Positions 1 to 9,093 of a stretch of 64,000 nt of DNA are shown piece after piece. The position numbers and the translations under genes were made by a program. Source of the DNA: Hyphomicrobium sp. (GTDB taxonomy: Bacteria > Pseudomonadota > Alphaproteobacteria > Rhizobiales > Hyphomicrobiaceae); assembly GCA_021732485.1 (NCBI GenBank), contig JAKFUV010000018.1, forward strand, positions 39,311-103,310, given 5' to 3'. The number at the start of each line of letters is the position of its first letter. The first letter of the stretch is position 1. The notes under the pieces were generated by a model, which did not search any database, had not been told where the DNA came from, and was given only the letters and a program-made list of their open reading frames with translations.

Positions 1-681
1 AGAGCCCGCGATTTGATCTTGCGCGGCTTCGTCTCGGTTGACGGTGTTGCGTGCGACAAACCCAGCCAGACGCTCGCCGATGACGCCCGCATCGCGCTCT
101 CAACCAATGCACCGCAGTACGTTTCACGCGGCGCTGAAAAGCTGGTTGCGGCATTGGACCAGTTCGGCTTTGAGGCTCGCGGTGCGGCAGCGCTCGACAT
201 CGGCGCGTCGACGGGCGGATTTACCGAGGTGCTGCTCTCGCGCGGCGCACGCTGGGTTTATGCCGTCGATGTTGGGCAACGGCAGCTTCACGAAAAGCTT
301 CGTCGAGATGTGCGTGTGATCTCGCTCGAGCAGCAGGACGCACGGACTTTGAGCCGCGATCTGGTCCCCGATCCGATCACCGCCGTGGTGGCGGACGTGA
401 GTTTCATCTCGCTGACGAAAGTTCTAGCGCCCGCTATGGCGTTGACGGCTCCAGGCGCGTGGCTCGTCGCGCTGATCAAGCCGCAGTTCGAGGTGGGACC
501 AGACGCTGTCGCCAGTGGCGGCATCGTGCGGGACGAGGCCGCGCGAGACGCCGCGGTCGACGCGGTCCGCCAGTGGATTGCAGGCGTCGATGGATGGCGC
601 GTCGTCGGACTGATCCCGTCGCCGATCCTCGGCGGATCGGGCAATACGGAATATCTAATCGGGGCGCGTCGCGATGGGTGA
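1..681 (+). CDS. tlyA: TlyA-family rRNA methyltransferase (5' end outside window)
   Basis: TlyA-type S4-domain plus Rossmann methyltransferase, which 2'-O-methylates cytidines in 16S/23S rRNA in characterised members. The reading frame is open to base 1, where R-A-R-D precedes the first possible start, so the N-terminal part of the S4 domain lies upstream of the window. Visible here are the end of the S4 domain (VSVDG...KPSQ), the linker YVSRGAEKL, the SAM-binding motif ALDIGASTGGFTE, and VADVSFISL and IKPQFE. The stop overlaps the start of the next gene by 8 bases, which implies translational coupling. In Rhizobiales tlyA commonly sits with the same neighbour, downstream of dxs, but dxs is not in view. 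Confidence 0.93.
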   Translation, partial: RARDLILRGFVSVDGVACDKPSQTLADDARIALSTNAPQYVSRGAEKLVAALDQFGFEARGAAALDIGASTGGFTEVLLSRGARWVYAVDVGQRQLHEKLRRDVRVISLEQQDARTLSRDLVPDPITAVVADVSFISLTKVLAPAMALTAPGAWLVALIKPQFEVGPDAVASGGIVRDEAARDAAVDAVRQWIAGVDGWRVVGLIPSPILGGSGNTEYLIGARRDG

Positions 682-1924
682 TGTGCGCGACGTCGAAATC
701 GCCCGCATTGGTGCGCAAGGTGACGGCCTCGTCATCGGCGGCGATGGTCCGCTGTACGTGCCGTTCACACTCGCCGGCGAGCGTGTGCGCATCGAGGTGA
801 CAGGCGCTGTCGCCAAGATGATCGAAATCCTTGAGCCGAGCCATGACCGGATCACGCCCGTTTGCCAGCACTTCGGTCGCTGTGGTGGATGCGCGCTCCA
901 GCATATGGCGCCGCCGGCATATCTATCGTGGAAACACGATCAAGTCGTCGCAGCGTTCAAGGCGCGCGGCTTTGATGTGACAATCGATGCGGTCATACCA
1001 GCACGCGGGTTGCGCCGCCGCGCGACGTTTTCGGCGCACCACGATCAGCACCGCGTGCGGCTTGGTTTCCACGCCTCGGGCACGCATGATCTGATCGATG
1101 TTATCGAATGCCCGGTGCTCGACAGCCGCATCGTTGCAGCACTCCCGGCGATACGGCGGATGATTGATCCCTTGATGCCCAAACGCGAAAATGTCCGCAT
1201 CAGCGCCACGATGATGACGTCGGGGATTGATGTTGCCGTGGAGGGCATCCGCCGTACATTGACCGCCGATGTTCGCACCCGTCTCGCGCGTGATGCCGCC
1301 GAACTTCACTTGGCGCGCGTCAGCGTCGATGGCGATACGGTCTATGAAGTGTTGCCCGCGTCGCTTGAATTCGGCTCGGCCGAGGTCGTCATCCCCGCGC
1401 AGATTTTCATCCAGGCCGTGCGTGAGGCCGAACAAGACATGGCTGCGATCATCATTGCCGCTGTTGGCAAAGCAAAACGCGTGGTCGATCTGTTTTCCGG
1501 CGTGGGCGCCTTCACGTTCCCACTGGGACGCGCTGCAAAAGTGACGGCCTTCGATAGCGATGCTCGGGCCATAGGTGCGCTGAATGCCGCCGTCAAACGC
1601 GCGAGTGGTTTGAAGCCAATTTCCGCCCACGTGCGCGACTTGTTTCGCGAGCCGCTGTCGGCGGTCGAGCTGAATGATTTCGATGCCATCGTTTTCGATC
1701 CACCGCGCGCGGGGGCCGAAGCGCAGTCGCGCATGATTGCAAAATCAAAGGTCAAAACGGTCGTTGCGGTGTCATGCAATCCAGCAACGCTAGCCCGCGA
1801 TGCGCGCATTCTCGTCGATGGCGGATATACCATGACGGACGTGACGCCCATCGATCAGTTCCGGTATTCGCCGCACATTGAAGCCGTCGGCGTTTTTCGC
1901 CGTGAGAAGCCGGAAAGGCTCTAG
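674..1924 (+). CDS. Class I SAM-dependent RNA m5U methyltransferase (TrmA/RlmD family)
   Basis: COG2265 enzyme of 416 aa that methylates uridine C5 in rRNA or tRNA. An N-terminal TRAM-like beta-barrel (about residues 1-55) is followed by the iron-sulfur cysteines C64, C70 and C73 (CQHFGRCGGC) and a fourth candidate in IECPVLD. The C-terminal Rossmann domain carries VVDLFSGVGAFTFPLG for SAM, FDPPRAG, and the catalytic cysteine motif SCNPATLARD. Whether it acts on 23S U1939 (RlmD) or U747 (RlmC) cannot be read from the sequence, so no symbol is given. It overlaps tlyA, suggesting a two-gene rRNA-modification operon. Confidence 0.92.
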   Translation: MGDVRDVEIARIGAQGDGLVIGGDGPLYVPFTLAGERVRIEVTGAVAKMIEILEPSHDRITPVCQHFGRCGGCALQHMAPPAYLSWKHDQVVAAFKARGFDVTIDAVIPARGLRRRATFSAHHDQHRVRLGFHASGTHDLIDVIECPVLDSRIVAALPAIRRMIDPLMPKRENVRISATMMTSGIDVAVEGIRRTLTADVRTRLARDAAELHLARVSVDGDTVYEVLPASLEFGSAEVVIPAQIFIQAVREAEQDMAAIIIAAVGKAKRVVDLFSGVGAFTFPLGRAAKVTAFDSDARAIGALNAAVKRASGLKPISAHVRDLFREPLSAVELNDFDAIVFDPPRAGAEAQSRMIAKSKVKTVVAVSCNPATLARDARILVDGGYTMTDVTPIDQFRYSPHIEAVGVFRREKPERL

Positions 1925-2628
1925 CCGTTCGCGCCGAGCATCCGCTCGACAAAACGCGGGACGACGTCGGTCGCGGGGCCATAGATCGCTTCATCAAAGA
2001 GGCTGGCGCCTTGTGACGGTTCGAGATTGAGTTCGATGGTGCGCGCCCCGGATGCCTTCGCTTCGGTCACGAAACCGGCAGCCGGATAGACATGGCCGCT
2101 CGTGCCGATCGAAACGAACAAATCGCACGTCAGCAACAGGTCGCTAATACGGCCGAGATCGTAGGGCGTTTCGCCGAACCAAACCACGTCAGGGCGCATG
2201 CCGCCGGTTTTTGCGCAGGAGGGGCAAGGTGTGCTGGTCGCCAGATCGATGTGCCACGCATGACGGCTGGCGCAATACGAGCAGAACGCCTTCAAGGCTT
2301 CGCCATGCATGTGAATGAGTGATTTTGTTCCGGCGGCCTCGTGCAGCGCGTCGACATTCTGCGTGACGATCACGACACCGCCGTGTTCCGCTTCGAGGCG
2401 TGCCAGGGCAAAATGCGCGGCGTTCGGCGTAATGCTGGTGTGCAGTCTGCGGCGCATATTGTAAAAATCGTGGACGGCGTCGGGGTTGCGTTCAAATCCC
2501 TCCGGCGTTGCCACCTCGCGCCAATCGTACTTGGCCCAGATGCCGGCTGGATCGCGAAACGTTGAAACACCGGATTCAGCCGACAGGCCTGCACCGGTGA
2601 GGACAACGATGCGATCATAGATTGGCAT
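1921..2628 (-). CDS. cobB: SIR2-family NAD-dependent protein deacylase (class III sirtuin)
   Basis: Sirtuin of 235 aa that removes acyl groups from lysine using NAD+. Motifs in order: GAGLSAESG (NAD binding, residues 12-20), TQNVD (89-93), catalytic H108 (HMHGE), zinc ligands C116, C119, C135 and C138, VVWFGE and IGTSG. The helix after the cofactor loop contains Y56 and R59 with the Tyr-x-x-Arg spacing that marks SIRT5/CobB-type desuccinylases and demalonylases, so activity on acidic acyl-lysines is likely as well as deacetylation. It is convergent with the methyltransferase gene (4-base overlap at the stops). An AGGACC ribosome site precedes the ATG. Confidence 0.93.
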   Translation of the reverse strand: MPIYDRIVVLTGAGLSAESGVSTFRDPAGIWAKYDWREVATPEGFERNPDAVHDFYNMRRRLHTSITPNAAHFALARLEAEHGGVVIVTQNVDALHEAAGTKSLIHMHGEALKAFCSYCASRHAWHIDLATSTPCPSCAKTGGMRPDVVWFGETPYDLGRISDLLLTCDLFVSIGTSGHVYPAAGFVTEAKASGARTIELNLEPSQGASLFDEAIYGPATDVVPRFVERMLGANG

Positions 2629-2684
2629 GCGGTGGGTCCTGCCCCTGAGACGGCTGAACTGCGTCGGGTACTACGAGCCAATCA

Positions 2685-3773
2685 TCACACGCCGCATTGG
2701 CCGCGATGGCGGAGAAAATGATCGGCCAGTACGATGGCCATCATCGCTTCGCCGACGGGGACGGCACGAATCCCGACACACGGATCATGACGGCCCTTTG
2801 TGACGATATCGGTGTCGTGGCCCTGATTGTCGATGGTTTTGCGCGGCGACAGGATCGACGACGTCGGTTTGACAGCGAAGCGGCAGACGATGTCCTGTCC
2901 GCTCGAAATGCCGCCGAGAATTCCACCGGCATGGTTTGACAGGAACTCCGGTCGGCCATCGTGGCCGATGCGGATTTCATCGGCGTTCTGTTCGCCGGTG
3001 AGTGCGGCAGCAGCCATGCCTGCACCGATCTCGACACCTTTTACGGCGTTGATCGACATCATGGCGGACGCGAGATCCTGATCGAGCTTGCCGTAGAGCG
3101 GCGCCCCCCAACCGGCCGGCACACCTTCGGCGACGACCTCGATCACGGCACCGCATGATGATCCAGCCTTGCGGATGCCATCGAGGTAGCTCTCCCACGC
3201 CAACGCAGTTTGGGCGTCGGGGCAGAAGAACGGATTAGCGTCGACGTCGGACCAGTTCCAACGGGCTCGATCGATACTGTGCGGACCCATCTGCACGAGA
3301 GCGCCGCGAACGGTGACGCCATCGATGACTTGTCTGGCTATGGCGCCGGCGGCGACGCGCGACGCCGTCTCGCGCGCTGACGATCTCCCGCCGCCACGAT
3401 AGTCGCGGATGCCATATTTGGCATCGTAGGTGATGTCGGCATGACCCGGGCGATATTTGTCTTTGATGTCGCCGTAATCTTTCGAGCGCTGGTCGGTATT
3501 CTGAATCTCCAGTGCGATGGGCGCGCCGGTCGAGACCTGCTGGCCGGCGGCATTGTCGAAGACGCCTGATAAAATCCGCACCTCATCGGCCTCGCGGCGT
3601 TGCGTCGTGAACCGCGATTGGCCGGGCTTTCGCTTATCGAGAAACGCTTGAATTCTTTCGCGATCAATGACGATGCCGGGGGGGCAGCCATCGACCACAG
3701 CGCCGATGGCCGGGCCATGGCTCTCCCCCCATGTCGTGACCCGAAACAAATGGCCGAAAGTGTTGTGCGACAT
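2685..3773 (-). CDS. aroC: Chorismate synthase
   Basis: Last step of the shikimate pathway: EPSP to chorismate, using reduced FMN. The 362-aa protein starts at [10 protein letters not shown] and has the family signatures [15 protein letters not shown], the [10 protein letters not shown] segment, and near the C-terminus [17 protein letters not shown]. An in-frame GTG-type extension of 43 codons exists upstream, but its residues ([10 protein letters not shown]...) do not resemble the family and 362 aa is the usual length, so the ATG at 3773 is chosen. It is transcribed with the sirtuin gene 56 bases downstream. Confidence 0.96.
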   Translation of the reverse strand: MSHNTFGHLFRVTTWGESHGPAIGAVVDGCPPGIVIDRERIQAFLDKRKPGQSRFTTQRREADEVRILSGVFDNAAGQQVSTGAPIALEIQNTDQRSKDYGDIKDKYRPGHADITYDAKYGIRDYRGGGRSSARETASRVAAGAIARQVIDGVTVRGALVQMGPHSIDRARWNWSDVDANPFFCPDAQTALAWESYLDGIRKAGSSCGAVIEVVAEGVPAGWGAPLYGKLDQDLASAMMSINAVKGVEIGAGMAAAALTGEQNADEIRIGHDGRPEFLSNHAGGILGGISSGQDIVCRFAVKPTSSILSPRKTIDNQGHDTDIVTKGRHDPCVGIRAVPVGEAMMAIVLADHFLRHRGQCGV

Positions 3774-4293
3774 GCTCCGACCATTGCTCTTTGCTGCGCC
3801 GCTAGACCCCGAAACGTGACAGGGCACGTTGGATGGTCCTGCAACGGTGTGTTGCCAATTGGTGTCACCGATCTTCTTAGGAGCGCCGACCCAGGCCCGC
3901 AAGCCCGCCGGGATGGCAAAGCAGGTGACAAGCTCAGCCGACGCAGATTAACTGCCCAATAGTTCAGCGTTCGCCGTAGGTTCCGCCACGCTTGCGATCG
4001 ATCGATCGGCGAAGAACGGTCAAAGTCCATGGAGTTTGCATCGCATTTGCAACTCGGCCGAGCACGCTTTTCTGCCTGAACGCAGACGGCGTCGCATCGC
4101 GAGATCGCAGCTTGTGAGACGTGGTGCGAATTGGCCCAGCGGCAAAGCCGAAGGGGCCGCGTTGTTGTCAGAAGTTCAGCGTTGTGCGCCCGCAGCGGTT
4201 CGCTGTGTCGGCGTCTCTAACGGTCACTCATCCCGAGTCTGAGCAACTCACGGGCGAGCGATTGTCCACGCACATTTGAGATGGATGTGAGGA
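3774..4293. other. Intergenic region without a convincing protein gene
   Basis: Between aroC and the terminator I see only short arginine-rich frames with TTG starts and no ribosome site, typical of chance ORFs. The stretch around 4131-4165 can fold (GGCCC...GGGCC enclosing CGGC-AAA-GCCG). A strong plus-strand terminator closes the region, so a small untranslated RNA is possible. The aroC promoter should also lie here but no clear -35/-10 pair stands out. Confidence 0.5.
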
Positions 4294-4328
4294 AGAGCCG
4301 GAGAGCCGCTTCTCCGGCTCTTTTTTTA
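4294..4328 (+). terminator. Rho-independent terminator, plus strand
   Basis: Perfect 11-base inverted repeat (AGAGCCGGAGA / TCTCCGGCTCT) with a 6-base loop, followed directly by a run of T. The T run is only on the plus strand, so it ends rightward transcripts. The only rightward source in view is the gap after aroC, since both flanking genes are on the minus strand. Confidence 0.85.
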
Positions 4329-4382
4329 TCAGGATATCCTCCCGGCGCATCGCGTAAGCCCATTGCTGCGGCGAGCCCGACG

Positions 4383-4979
4383 TTAAACCCAGCTCAAGCG
4401 GTCGTTCGAAAGCAGCATGATCTGGTCTTGTGGCACGGCGAGAAATGGCACGTCGCCCGGCGCGATCCCCAGAACGGCTGCGCGCGCGACACGGCTAACG
4501 CCACCATGCGACACAGCCACGGTATCGCGATCGAGCGTCACCAACCAGTCTGTGACCCGGTCTTGCAGGTCGCGGTAACTTTCGCCGCCATTTGGGCGCC
4601 AGCCAAACGGGTCCAAGGATTTTTGCCGCAAACCTTCCGGGTCGATGTGTGCGAGGCCGGACGCCAGCAGACCTTCCCAATGCCCATAGTGCAATTCGCG
4701 CAGGCGCGGATCACGCCTAAAGGCGTCTCGCTCGAAGCCAAGCTCGTCGCGCACGATCTGCATCGTTTCAACGGCGCGCGACAGCGGGCTCGACACGAAA
4801 TCGGCGTTCTGAATTTTGTTGGAAAGCGTGCTCAGAGTTCGGCCGTTGCGTCGCGCTTGCGCGCGTCCGGTGTCGTTCATTGGGATATCGCGTTGACCTT
4901 GATAGCGGGCCTCGCGGTTCCAGTCCGTCTCGCCGTGGCGAATAAAATAGAGCGTCAATCCTGGTCGCAGGAAGGTCAC
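4383..4979 (-). CDS. Histidine phosphatase family protein (phosphoglycerate-mutase-like)
   Basis: Protein of 198 aa in the 2H phosphatase superfamily. The N-terminal phosphohistidine motif is R14-H15-G16-E-T (FIRHGETDW). The acid is in the RELHYGHWEG segment around residue 95 and the second histidine is H158 in VSHGG. The substrate is not predictable; relatives include broad-specificity phosphatases and cofactor-dependent mutases. It starts with GTG, 11 bases after the fabI stop, so it is very likely the second gene of a fabI operon. Confidence 0.88.
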   Translation of the reverse strand: MTFLRPGLTLYFIRHGETDWNREARYQGQRDIPMNDTGRAQARRNGRTLSTLSNKIQNADFVSSPLSRAVETMQIVRDELGFERDAFRRDPRLRELHYGHWEGLLASGLAHIDPEGLRQKSLDPFGWRPNGGESYRDLQDRVTDWLVTLDRDTVAVSHGGVSRVARAAVLGIAPGDVPFLAVPQDQIMLLSNDRLSWV

Positions 4980-4990
4980 GCGTCACGCAC

Positions 4991-5842
4991 TCATGCCGGG
5001 TCGTGTTTGACGACCGAGATGTCGGGAGCATCTTCGTTTTTCATGCCCTGGACGTGGTATCCGCTGTCGACGTGATGGACTTCGCCGGTGACGCCGCGTG
5101 ACAAATCCGACAACAAATATAAGCCGGATGCGCCGACGTCTTCGATCGTCACGGTGCGGCGCAGCGGCGAATTGTATTCGTTCCACTTCAAGATGTAGCG
5201 GAAGTCGGAAATTCCGGATGCCGCCAGCGTCTTGATGGGCCCTGCCGAGATGGCGTTGACGCGGATGTTGTTGCGGCCAAGATCGGACGCGAGATAGCGC
5301 ACGCTGGCTTCGAGCGCCGCTTTGGCAACGCCCATGACATTATAATGCGGCATGACTTTTTCAGCGCCGTAGTAGGTCAGCGTCAGCATCGAGCCGCCTT
5401 TGTCCATCAGCTTTTCGGCGCGCTGGGCGAGGGCGGTGAACGAGTAGCAGGAGATCAGCAGGCTTTGCGTGAAGTTCTTCTCGCTGGTGTCAACGTAGCG
5501 GCCATCGAGTTCATTCTTGTCGGCAAAGGCGATGGCATGCACCAGAAAGTCCAACCGGCCCCAGGTCTTCGCCAGAGTGTCGAACACGGCGTCCATCGAC
5601 GCCGCATCCGTCACGTCGCATGGCAGCACCACGTTCGAGCCCAATTCAGCGGCCAACGGCTCAACGCGCTTTTTCAACGCGTCGCCCTGATAGGTGAGTG
5701 CGATTTCGGCGCCCTGAGCCGCTGCTGCCTTGGCGATACCCCAGGCGATCGAGCGATTGTTGGCGACGCCCATGACCAAACCGCGCTTGCCGGCCATTAA
5801 ATTTCCGGTCGCCACGGCTGTGTTCGCCTCTGAAACCGTCAT
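4991..5842 (-). CDS. fabI: Enoyl-[acyl-carrier-protein] reductase (NADH), FabI
   Basis: Final reductive step of each type II fatty-acid elongation cycle. The 283-aa short-chain dehydrogenase fold begins with MAGKRGLVMGVANNRSIAWG, the cofactor loop typical of FabI. The catalytic pair is Y167 and K174 (PHYNVMGVAKA), with Y157/Y158 upstream, matching the Y-x6-K arrangement of FabI rather than ordinary SDRs. ATG at 5842 is preferred over a TTG ten codons upstream because AAGGAACGAGG precedes it. It is followed by the phosphatase gene. Confidence 0.95.
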   Translation of the reverse strand: MTVSEANTAVATGNLMAGKRGLVMGVANNRSIAWGIAKAAAAQGAEIALTYQGDALKKRVEPLAAELGSNVVLPCDVTDAASMDAVFDTLAKTWGRLDFLVHAIAFADKNELDGRYVDTSEKNFTQSLLISCYSFTALAQRAEKLMDKGGSMLTLTYYGAEKVMPHYNVMGVAKAALEASVRYLASDLGRNNIRVNAISAGPIKTLAASGISDFRYILKWNEYNSPLRRTVTIEDVGASGLYLLSDLSRGVTGEVHHVDSGYHVQGMKNEDAPDISVVKHDPA

Positions 5843-6042
5843 CAGGCCTCGTTCCTTGGTCGGTTCACGCAAAAGGTGCGGGGTAAATCGTGCGGCATCC
5901 TACACAAAAGGCTCAATGGGTCCAGATGGCCAAACGCGCGGCCACCGACGCAGGCCCCGGGGCTGCTCCATGCCACGGGACGAGCGCTAAATCTGGCGGA
6001 ATTTTTGATTAAATTATAAAAACTTGCGGCCGCAGGCGCCGT

Positions 6043-6786
6043 TTAATGCGCCTCGGCTTGCATGGGCTGAGCGCCGGCCAGTTTCGGCCGCTCAGAACCG
6101 GCGATCCGGCCGTCGTCGATGCGGATGATCCGATCGGCAAATTTCAGGGTGCGGTGATCGTGGGTCACGGCGAGCACGGCGCGGTTGGTGTCTTGCGCAA
6201 CCCGCGACAGCAAATCCATCACAGCGAGACCGTTTTCAGCATCGAGCGCGGCGGTCGGCTCGTCGGCGAGGATGACCGACGGCGAACCGGCCAATGCGCG
6301 CGCGATGGCGACGCGTTGTTTTTCGCCTCCCGACATTTTCGACGGGCTGGCGTTGATGCGGTGGCCGAGGCCGACGGCTTCAAGCGCTTCGGCGGCATCG
6401 TCGTAGGCGTTGGGACCGCTCTGATCGCGCAGGTCGAGGGCTAGCATGACATTTTCAACGGCGGTCAGTGTCGGCACCAGATTGTAGCCTTGGAAAATGA
6501 AGCCGACGTGCTTGCGGCGCAGGTTTGCCAACCCTTCGGCGTTCATGTTGGCGGTTGCATGGCCGGCGACCGATAAGCGGCCCTCGTTAGGTGTCAGGAT
6601 GCAGCCGAGGATCGACAGCAATGTTGTTTTGCCGGACCCGGACGGTCCCATCAGCAAGGTCAGTTCGCCGGTGTGCAATTGCAGATCGATGTTTTTCAGA
6701 ACCGTCACCTGCGTCGGCGCGGTACCGAGGATTTTCACGATGCCCTCGGCTTCGAGGATCACTTTGCTGTTAGCTGGATGTGACAC
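6043..6786 (-). CDS. ABC transporter ATP-binding protein (MacB/DevA/LolD-like)
   Basis: ATPase of 247 aa. Walker A is GPSGSGKTT (about residues 47-55), Q-loop GFIFQGYNL, signature MSGGEKQR (about 150-157), Walker B VILADEP followed by TAALDAE, and the switch histidine is in VTHDH. GTG at 6786 is taken as start because GAGGAAA lies just upstream and longer starts run into the permease gene. It follows the permease by 20 bases. Family resemblance is to exporters that move substrates from the outer leaflet or periplasm (MacB, LolCDE, DevBCA) rather than importers. Confidence 0.9.
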   Translation of the reverse strand: MSHPANSKVILEAEGIVKILGTAPTQVTVLKNIDLQLHTGELTLLMGPSGSGKTTLLSILGCILTPNEGRLSVAGHATANMNAEGLANLRRKHVGFIFQGYNLVPTLTAVENVMLALDLRDQSGPNAYDDAAEALEAVGLGHRINASPSKMSGGEKQRVAIARALAGSPSVILADEPTAALDAENGLAVMDLLSRVAQDTNRAVLAVTHDHRTLKFADRIIRIDDGRIAGSERPKLAGAQPMQAEAH

Positions 6787-6806
6787 GGTCGTTTCCTCAA
6801 AATCCG

Positions 6807-8039
6807 TTAGCGGCTGAACACGACGGCCGGATCGATCCGGACGACTTTGATGATGGCGCTGATCGCCGCGAACACGCACATGCCAATCGTGATGGCGAAT
6901 AGAACGCCCGCCAGTTGCGGCGTCATCACCACCGTCAGCTTGGTATCCTCGGCGGCGGCAATCACGCCCATCGCAAGTGAGATACCGAGTGCATAGCCGA
7001 TCAACCCAGAAAGCACGGCCTGCATCAAAATGACTTTGACGATGTATCCGGCTCCTGCTCCGAGCGCGCGTAAGGTGGCGAACTCGTTGATGTGGTCTTT
7101 GGTGCTCGAATACAGTGTTTGTGCGACGATGACGATACCAACGATGAGGCCAAGAACGGCTCCGGCGATCAACGCGGCACCGGCGCCTGTCTGGAACAAC
7201 CAGTAGGCTTGGCTGCGCTTGACGAACTCGGTTTGCGTCAGCACTTCGGTATCGGGCAGGCGGCGTAGTATTTCGTTGCGCACCGCGTCGCGGTCGGCGC
7301 CATCAGATAGCAACACCCGCTCGTAAGTGGCTTGATTTTGGCCAATGCCGGTCAGGCGGCGAGCTTCCTCGATGTTCGTGAACACGAACGGTAGTGTCGT
7401 GAACGACCGGATTTTGCGCGTGACAGCCGCGATTTCAACGTTCACGCCGTTGATTTCCGCCTGGTCCTTGACGGCCGTGATGCCGAGATCGGGAAAATAG
7501 CTTTTGTCTATAGCGACCGTGGTCGGCGCATTGAGTGCACCCCGGCTGCCGTCGGCGATGTTCCAGGGAAGCGGTCGATCGCTGACGGCTTCCGAACCGA
7601 TCAGCAGCACCGTGTTGGTTCCGCCGGCTGGTTTGCGCCAGCGGGCAAATGACACGACCATGTCCTCGACATGAGCGACGCCCGGCACCGACAACGCCAT
7701 GTGCCGCTCGCGGCCGGATAGCGGCGAGGGGTCATCGAAGCTTTTGGTGCCAAGCGGCACGATCCAATAGTCGGCGGGGGCCTGATCGAGGATGGCTGCA
7801 ATTTTCTTTTCCGAACCGAGATAAATCCCCGACTGAATGGCAACCAGCACCACCGAAAAAACAATGCCGACAATCGTGACGATGAAGCTCAGGCGATCGT
7901 GGAACAGGTTGCGATAGGCGAGCTTGGCGACCATCGGAATACGGCGGGGTGCGCGCGGCCGGTTGGCGGGCCTTGTTTTCGTCTGCGTGCTGGCGCGAGC
8001 AACGGCGCCTTGAGCGGATGAGTTGACTGCGAGATCCAT
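6807..8039 (-). CDS. FtsX-like ABC transporter permease (DevC/MacB type)
   Basis: Inner-membrane permease of 410 aa. After a basic N-terminal tail (about 40 residues), one membrane segment (SFIVTIVGIVFSVVLVAIQSG) leads into a large periplasmic domain (about 75-275). Three C-terminal membrane segments follow, with the FtsX hallmark FATLRALGAGAGYI. This one-plus-three topology fits DevC/MacB-class exporters. The RBS GGAG...AGGACAGG precedes the ATG. The partner ATPase follows; a periplasmic adaptor of the kind needed by DevC is not adjacent but is encoded 4.3 kb upstream on the same strand (12298-13395). Confidence 0.88.
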   Translation of the reverse strand: MDLAVNSSAQGAVARASTQTKTRPANRPRAPRRIPMVAKLAYRNLFHDRLSFIVTIVGIVFSVVLVAIQSGIYLGSEKKIAAILDQAPADYWIVPLGTKSFDDPSPLSGRERHMALSVPGVAHVEDMVVSFARWRKPAGGTNTVLLIGSEAVSDRPLPWNIADGSRGALNAPTTVAIDKSYFPDLGITAVKDQAEINGVNVEIAAVTRKIRSFTTLPFVFTNIEEARRLTGIGQNQATYERVLLSDGADRDAVRNEILRRLPDTEVLTQTEFVKRSQAYWLFQTGAGAALIAGAVLGLIVGIVIVAQTLYSSTKDHINEFATLRALGAGAGYIVKVILMQAVLSGLIGYALGISLAMGVIAAAEDTKLTVVMTPQLAGVLFAITIGMCVFAAISAIIKVVRIDPAVVFSR

Positions 8040-8193
8040 GACCTGTCCTGCTCCACAAGGTGTTCCGCGCGCGCTGCCGGTTCACGAGATGATGGTCGAA
8101 TAATTGGCCGTCGATGCCCCAAAATGCTGTTCCCCGCGACACACTTTATCTGACGTGTGTCGCAGGGAGTGAGGGATCGATCGGCGTCGTTAG

Positions 8194-8856
8194 TTATTCA
8201 CAAGGGACATCGACCAAGCCAGCGATTGCGGCCGAGAATTTACGGCAAACGCGTTTGACCTTAGCTGAAATATTGACCGTATTTTCAGCGACCGGCGCCC
8301 GGTTGACAACTGGGGCGGCAACTGGGGTCACGACGGGGACGGCAACGGCTTCGGCCGTCGGCGCCACGACCGCCGGAGTTTCGATTCTGACGTCCGGCGT
8401 GACGGTTGGCGTGACCGTCGTCGCCGGTGTGATCGTGGCTGTCTGCGTGACGGCCGGTTCCACAGCTTTGATCTCGCCAGTGTTAACCGCGGTTGGCGCC
8501 GCAGCCGGTGTATCGGGCACCTGGATCACCGGCACCGTGTCGGTCGCGATGGTCTTTGGCTCGTAGGTCGCCGTTTTGACTGGCTTGGCAGCTCGCCGAA
8601 CGCGCGGAGCTGGTGCCTCGGCCACGATCGCCTTTTTCTTCTCAGCCTTGGCTGCTTGCTTTTTCACGTAGCTCGGCTTCTGGGCGCGGCGCTCGTACCC
8701 AGAGTGGCGTTCGGCGTTCTGGTTCATCAGCGAGTGGGCGACAAATACGCCAAGCGGGAAGCCGAAGCCGAGGCGGACACCGCCGGCCTCGGCCGAGGTC
8801 GTTAGAGCCGAGCCAGCGATCAGAGCAGCGGCGAGTGTGAGAGCGGTCTTGGTCAT
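8194..8856 (-). CDS. Secreted low-complexity protein with C-terminal CRKFSAA motif (paralogue A)
   Basis: No recognised family. The 220-aa product has a clear signal peptide (MTKTALTLAAALIAGSALTTSAEA). A short Gly/Phe-rich stretch and a Lys/Arg-rich zone (about residues 55-95) follow, then about 90 residues rich in Thr, Val, Pro and Ala. It ends in VKRVCRKFSAAIAGLVDVPCE. That ending is nearly repeated in the next gene upstream (9094-9639), so the pair arose by duplication or shares a functional C-terminal module. ATG at 8856 is chosen because of a perfect AGGAGG seven bases upstream; the frame extends further but without signal-peptide sense. Periplasmic or surface location is inferred. Confidence 0.75.
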   Translation of the reverse strand: MTKTALTLAAALIAGSALTTSAEAGGVRLGFGFPLGVFVAHSLMNQNAERHSGYERRAQKPSYVKKQAAKAEKKKAIVAEAPAPRVRRAAKPVKTATYEPKTIATDTVPVIQVPDTPAAAPTAVNTGEIKAVEPAVTQTATITPATTVTPTVTPDVRIETPAVVAPTAEAVAVPVVTPVAAPVVNRAPVAENTVNISAKVKRVCRKFSAAIAGLVDVPCE

Positions 8857-9093
8857 GGCAACCTCCTGAAGGGCGAATGTGGGGCCGGCCTCAACCACCG
8901 GCGATGAGAGAAGAATGCTCTCGCTCGCGGGATTTTGATGTTCCGGGCGTAACACGTGATCGCCCGGCATTTTTGGTCGATATTTCTTAATTATTACAAT
9001 ATGTTGACTTTGTTTTGCTTAACAAAGCCATCGTCTATCTTGAAAGCAGCGACGGCCGGCTTTGATTGCCCAGCTGCCGCTCGGTCGAGTTGC

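Noticed and set aside
4036..4242. 68-codon plus-strand frame in the aroC-phosphatase gap
   Set aside because: TTG start, no ribosome site, Arg/Ser/Ala-rich composition like other chance frames here.
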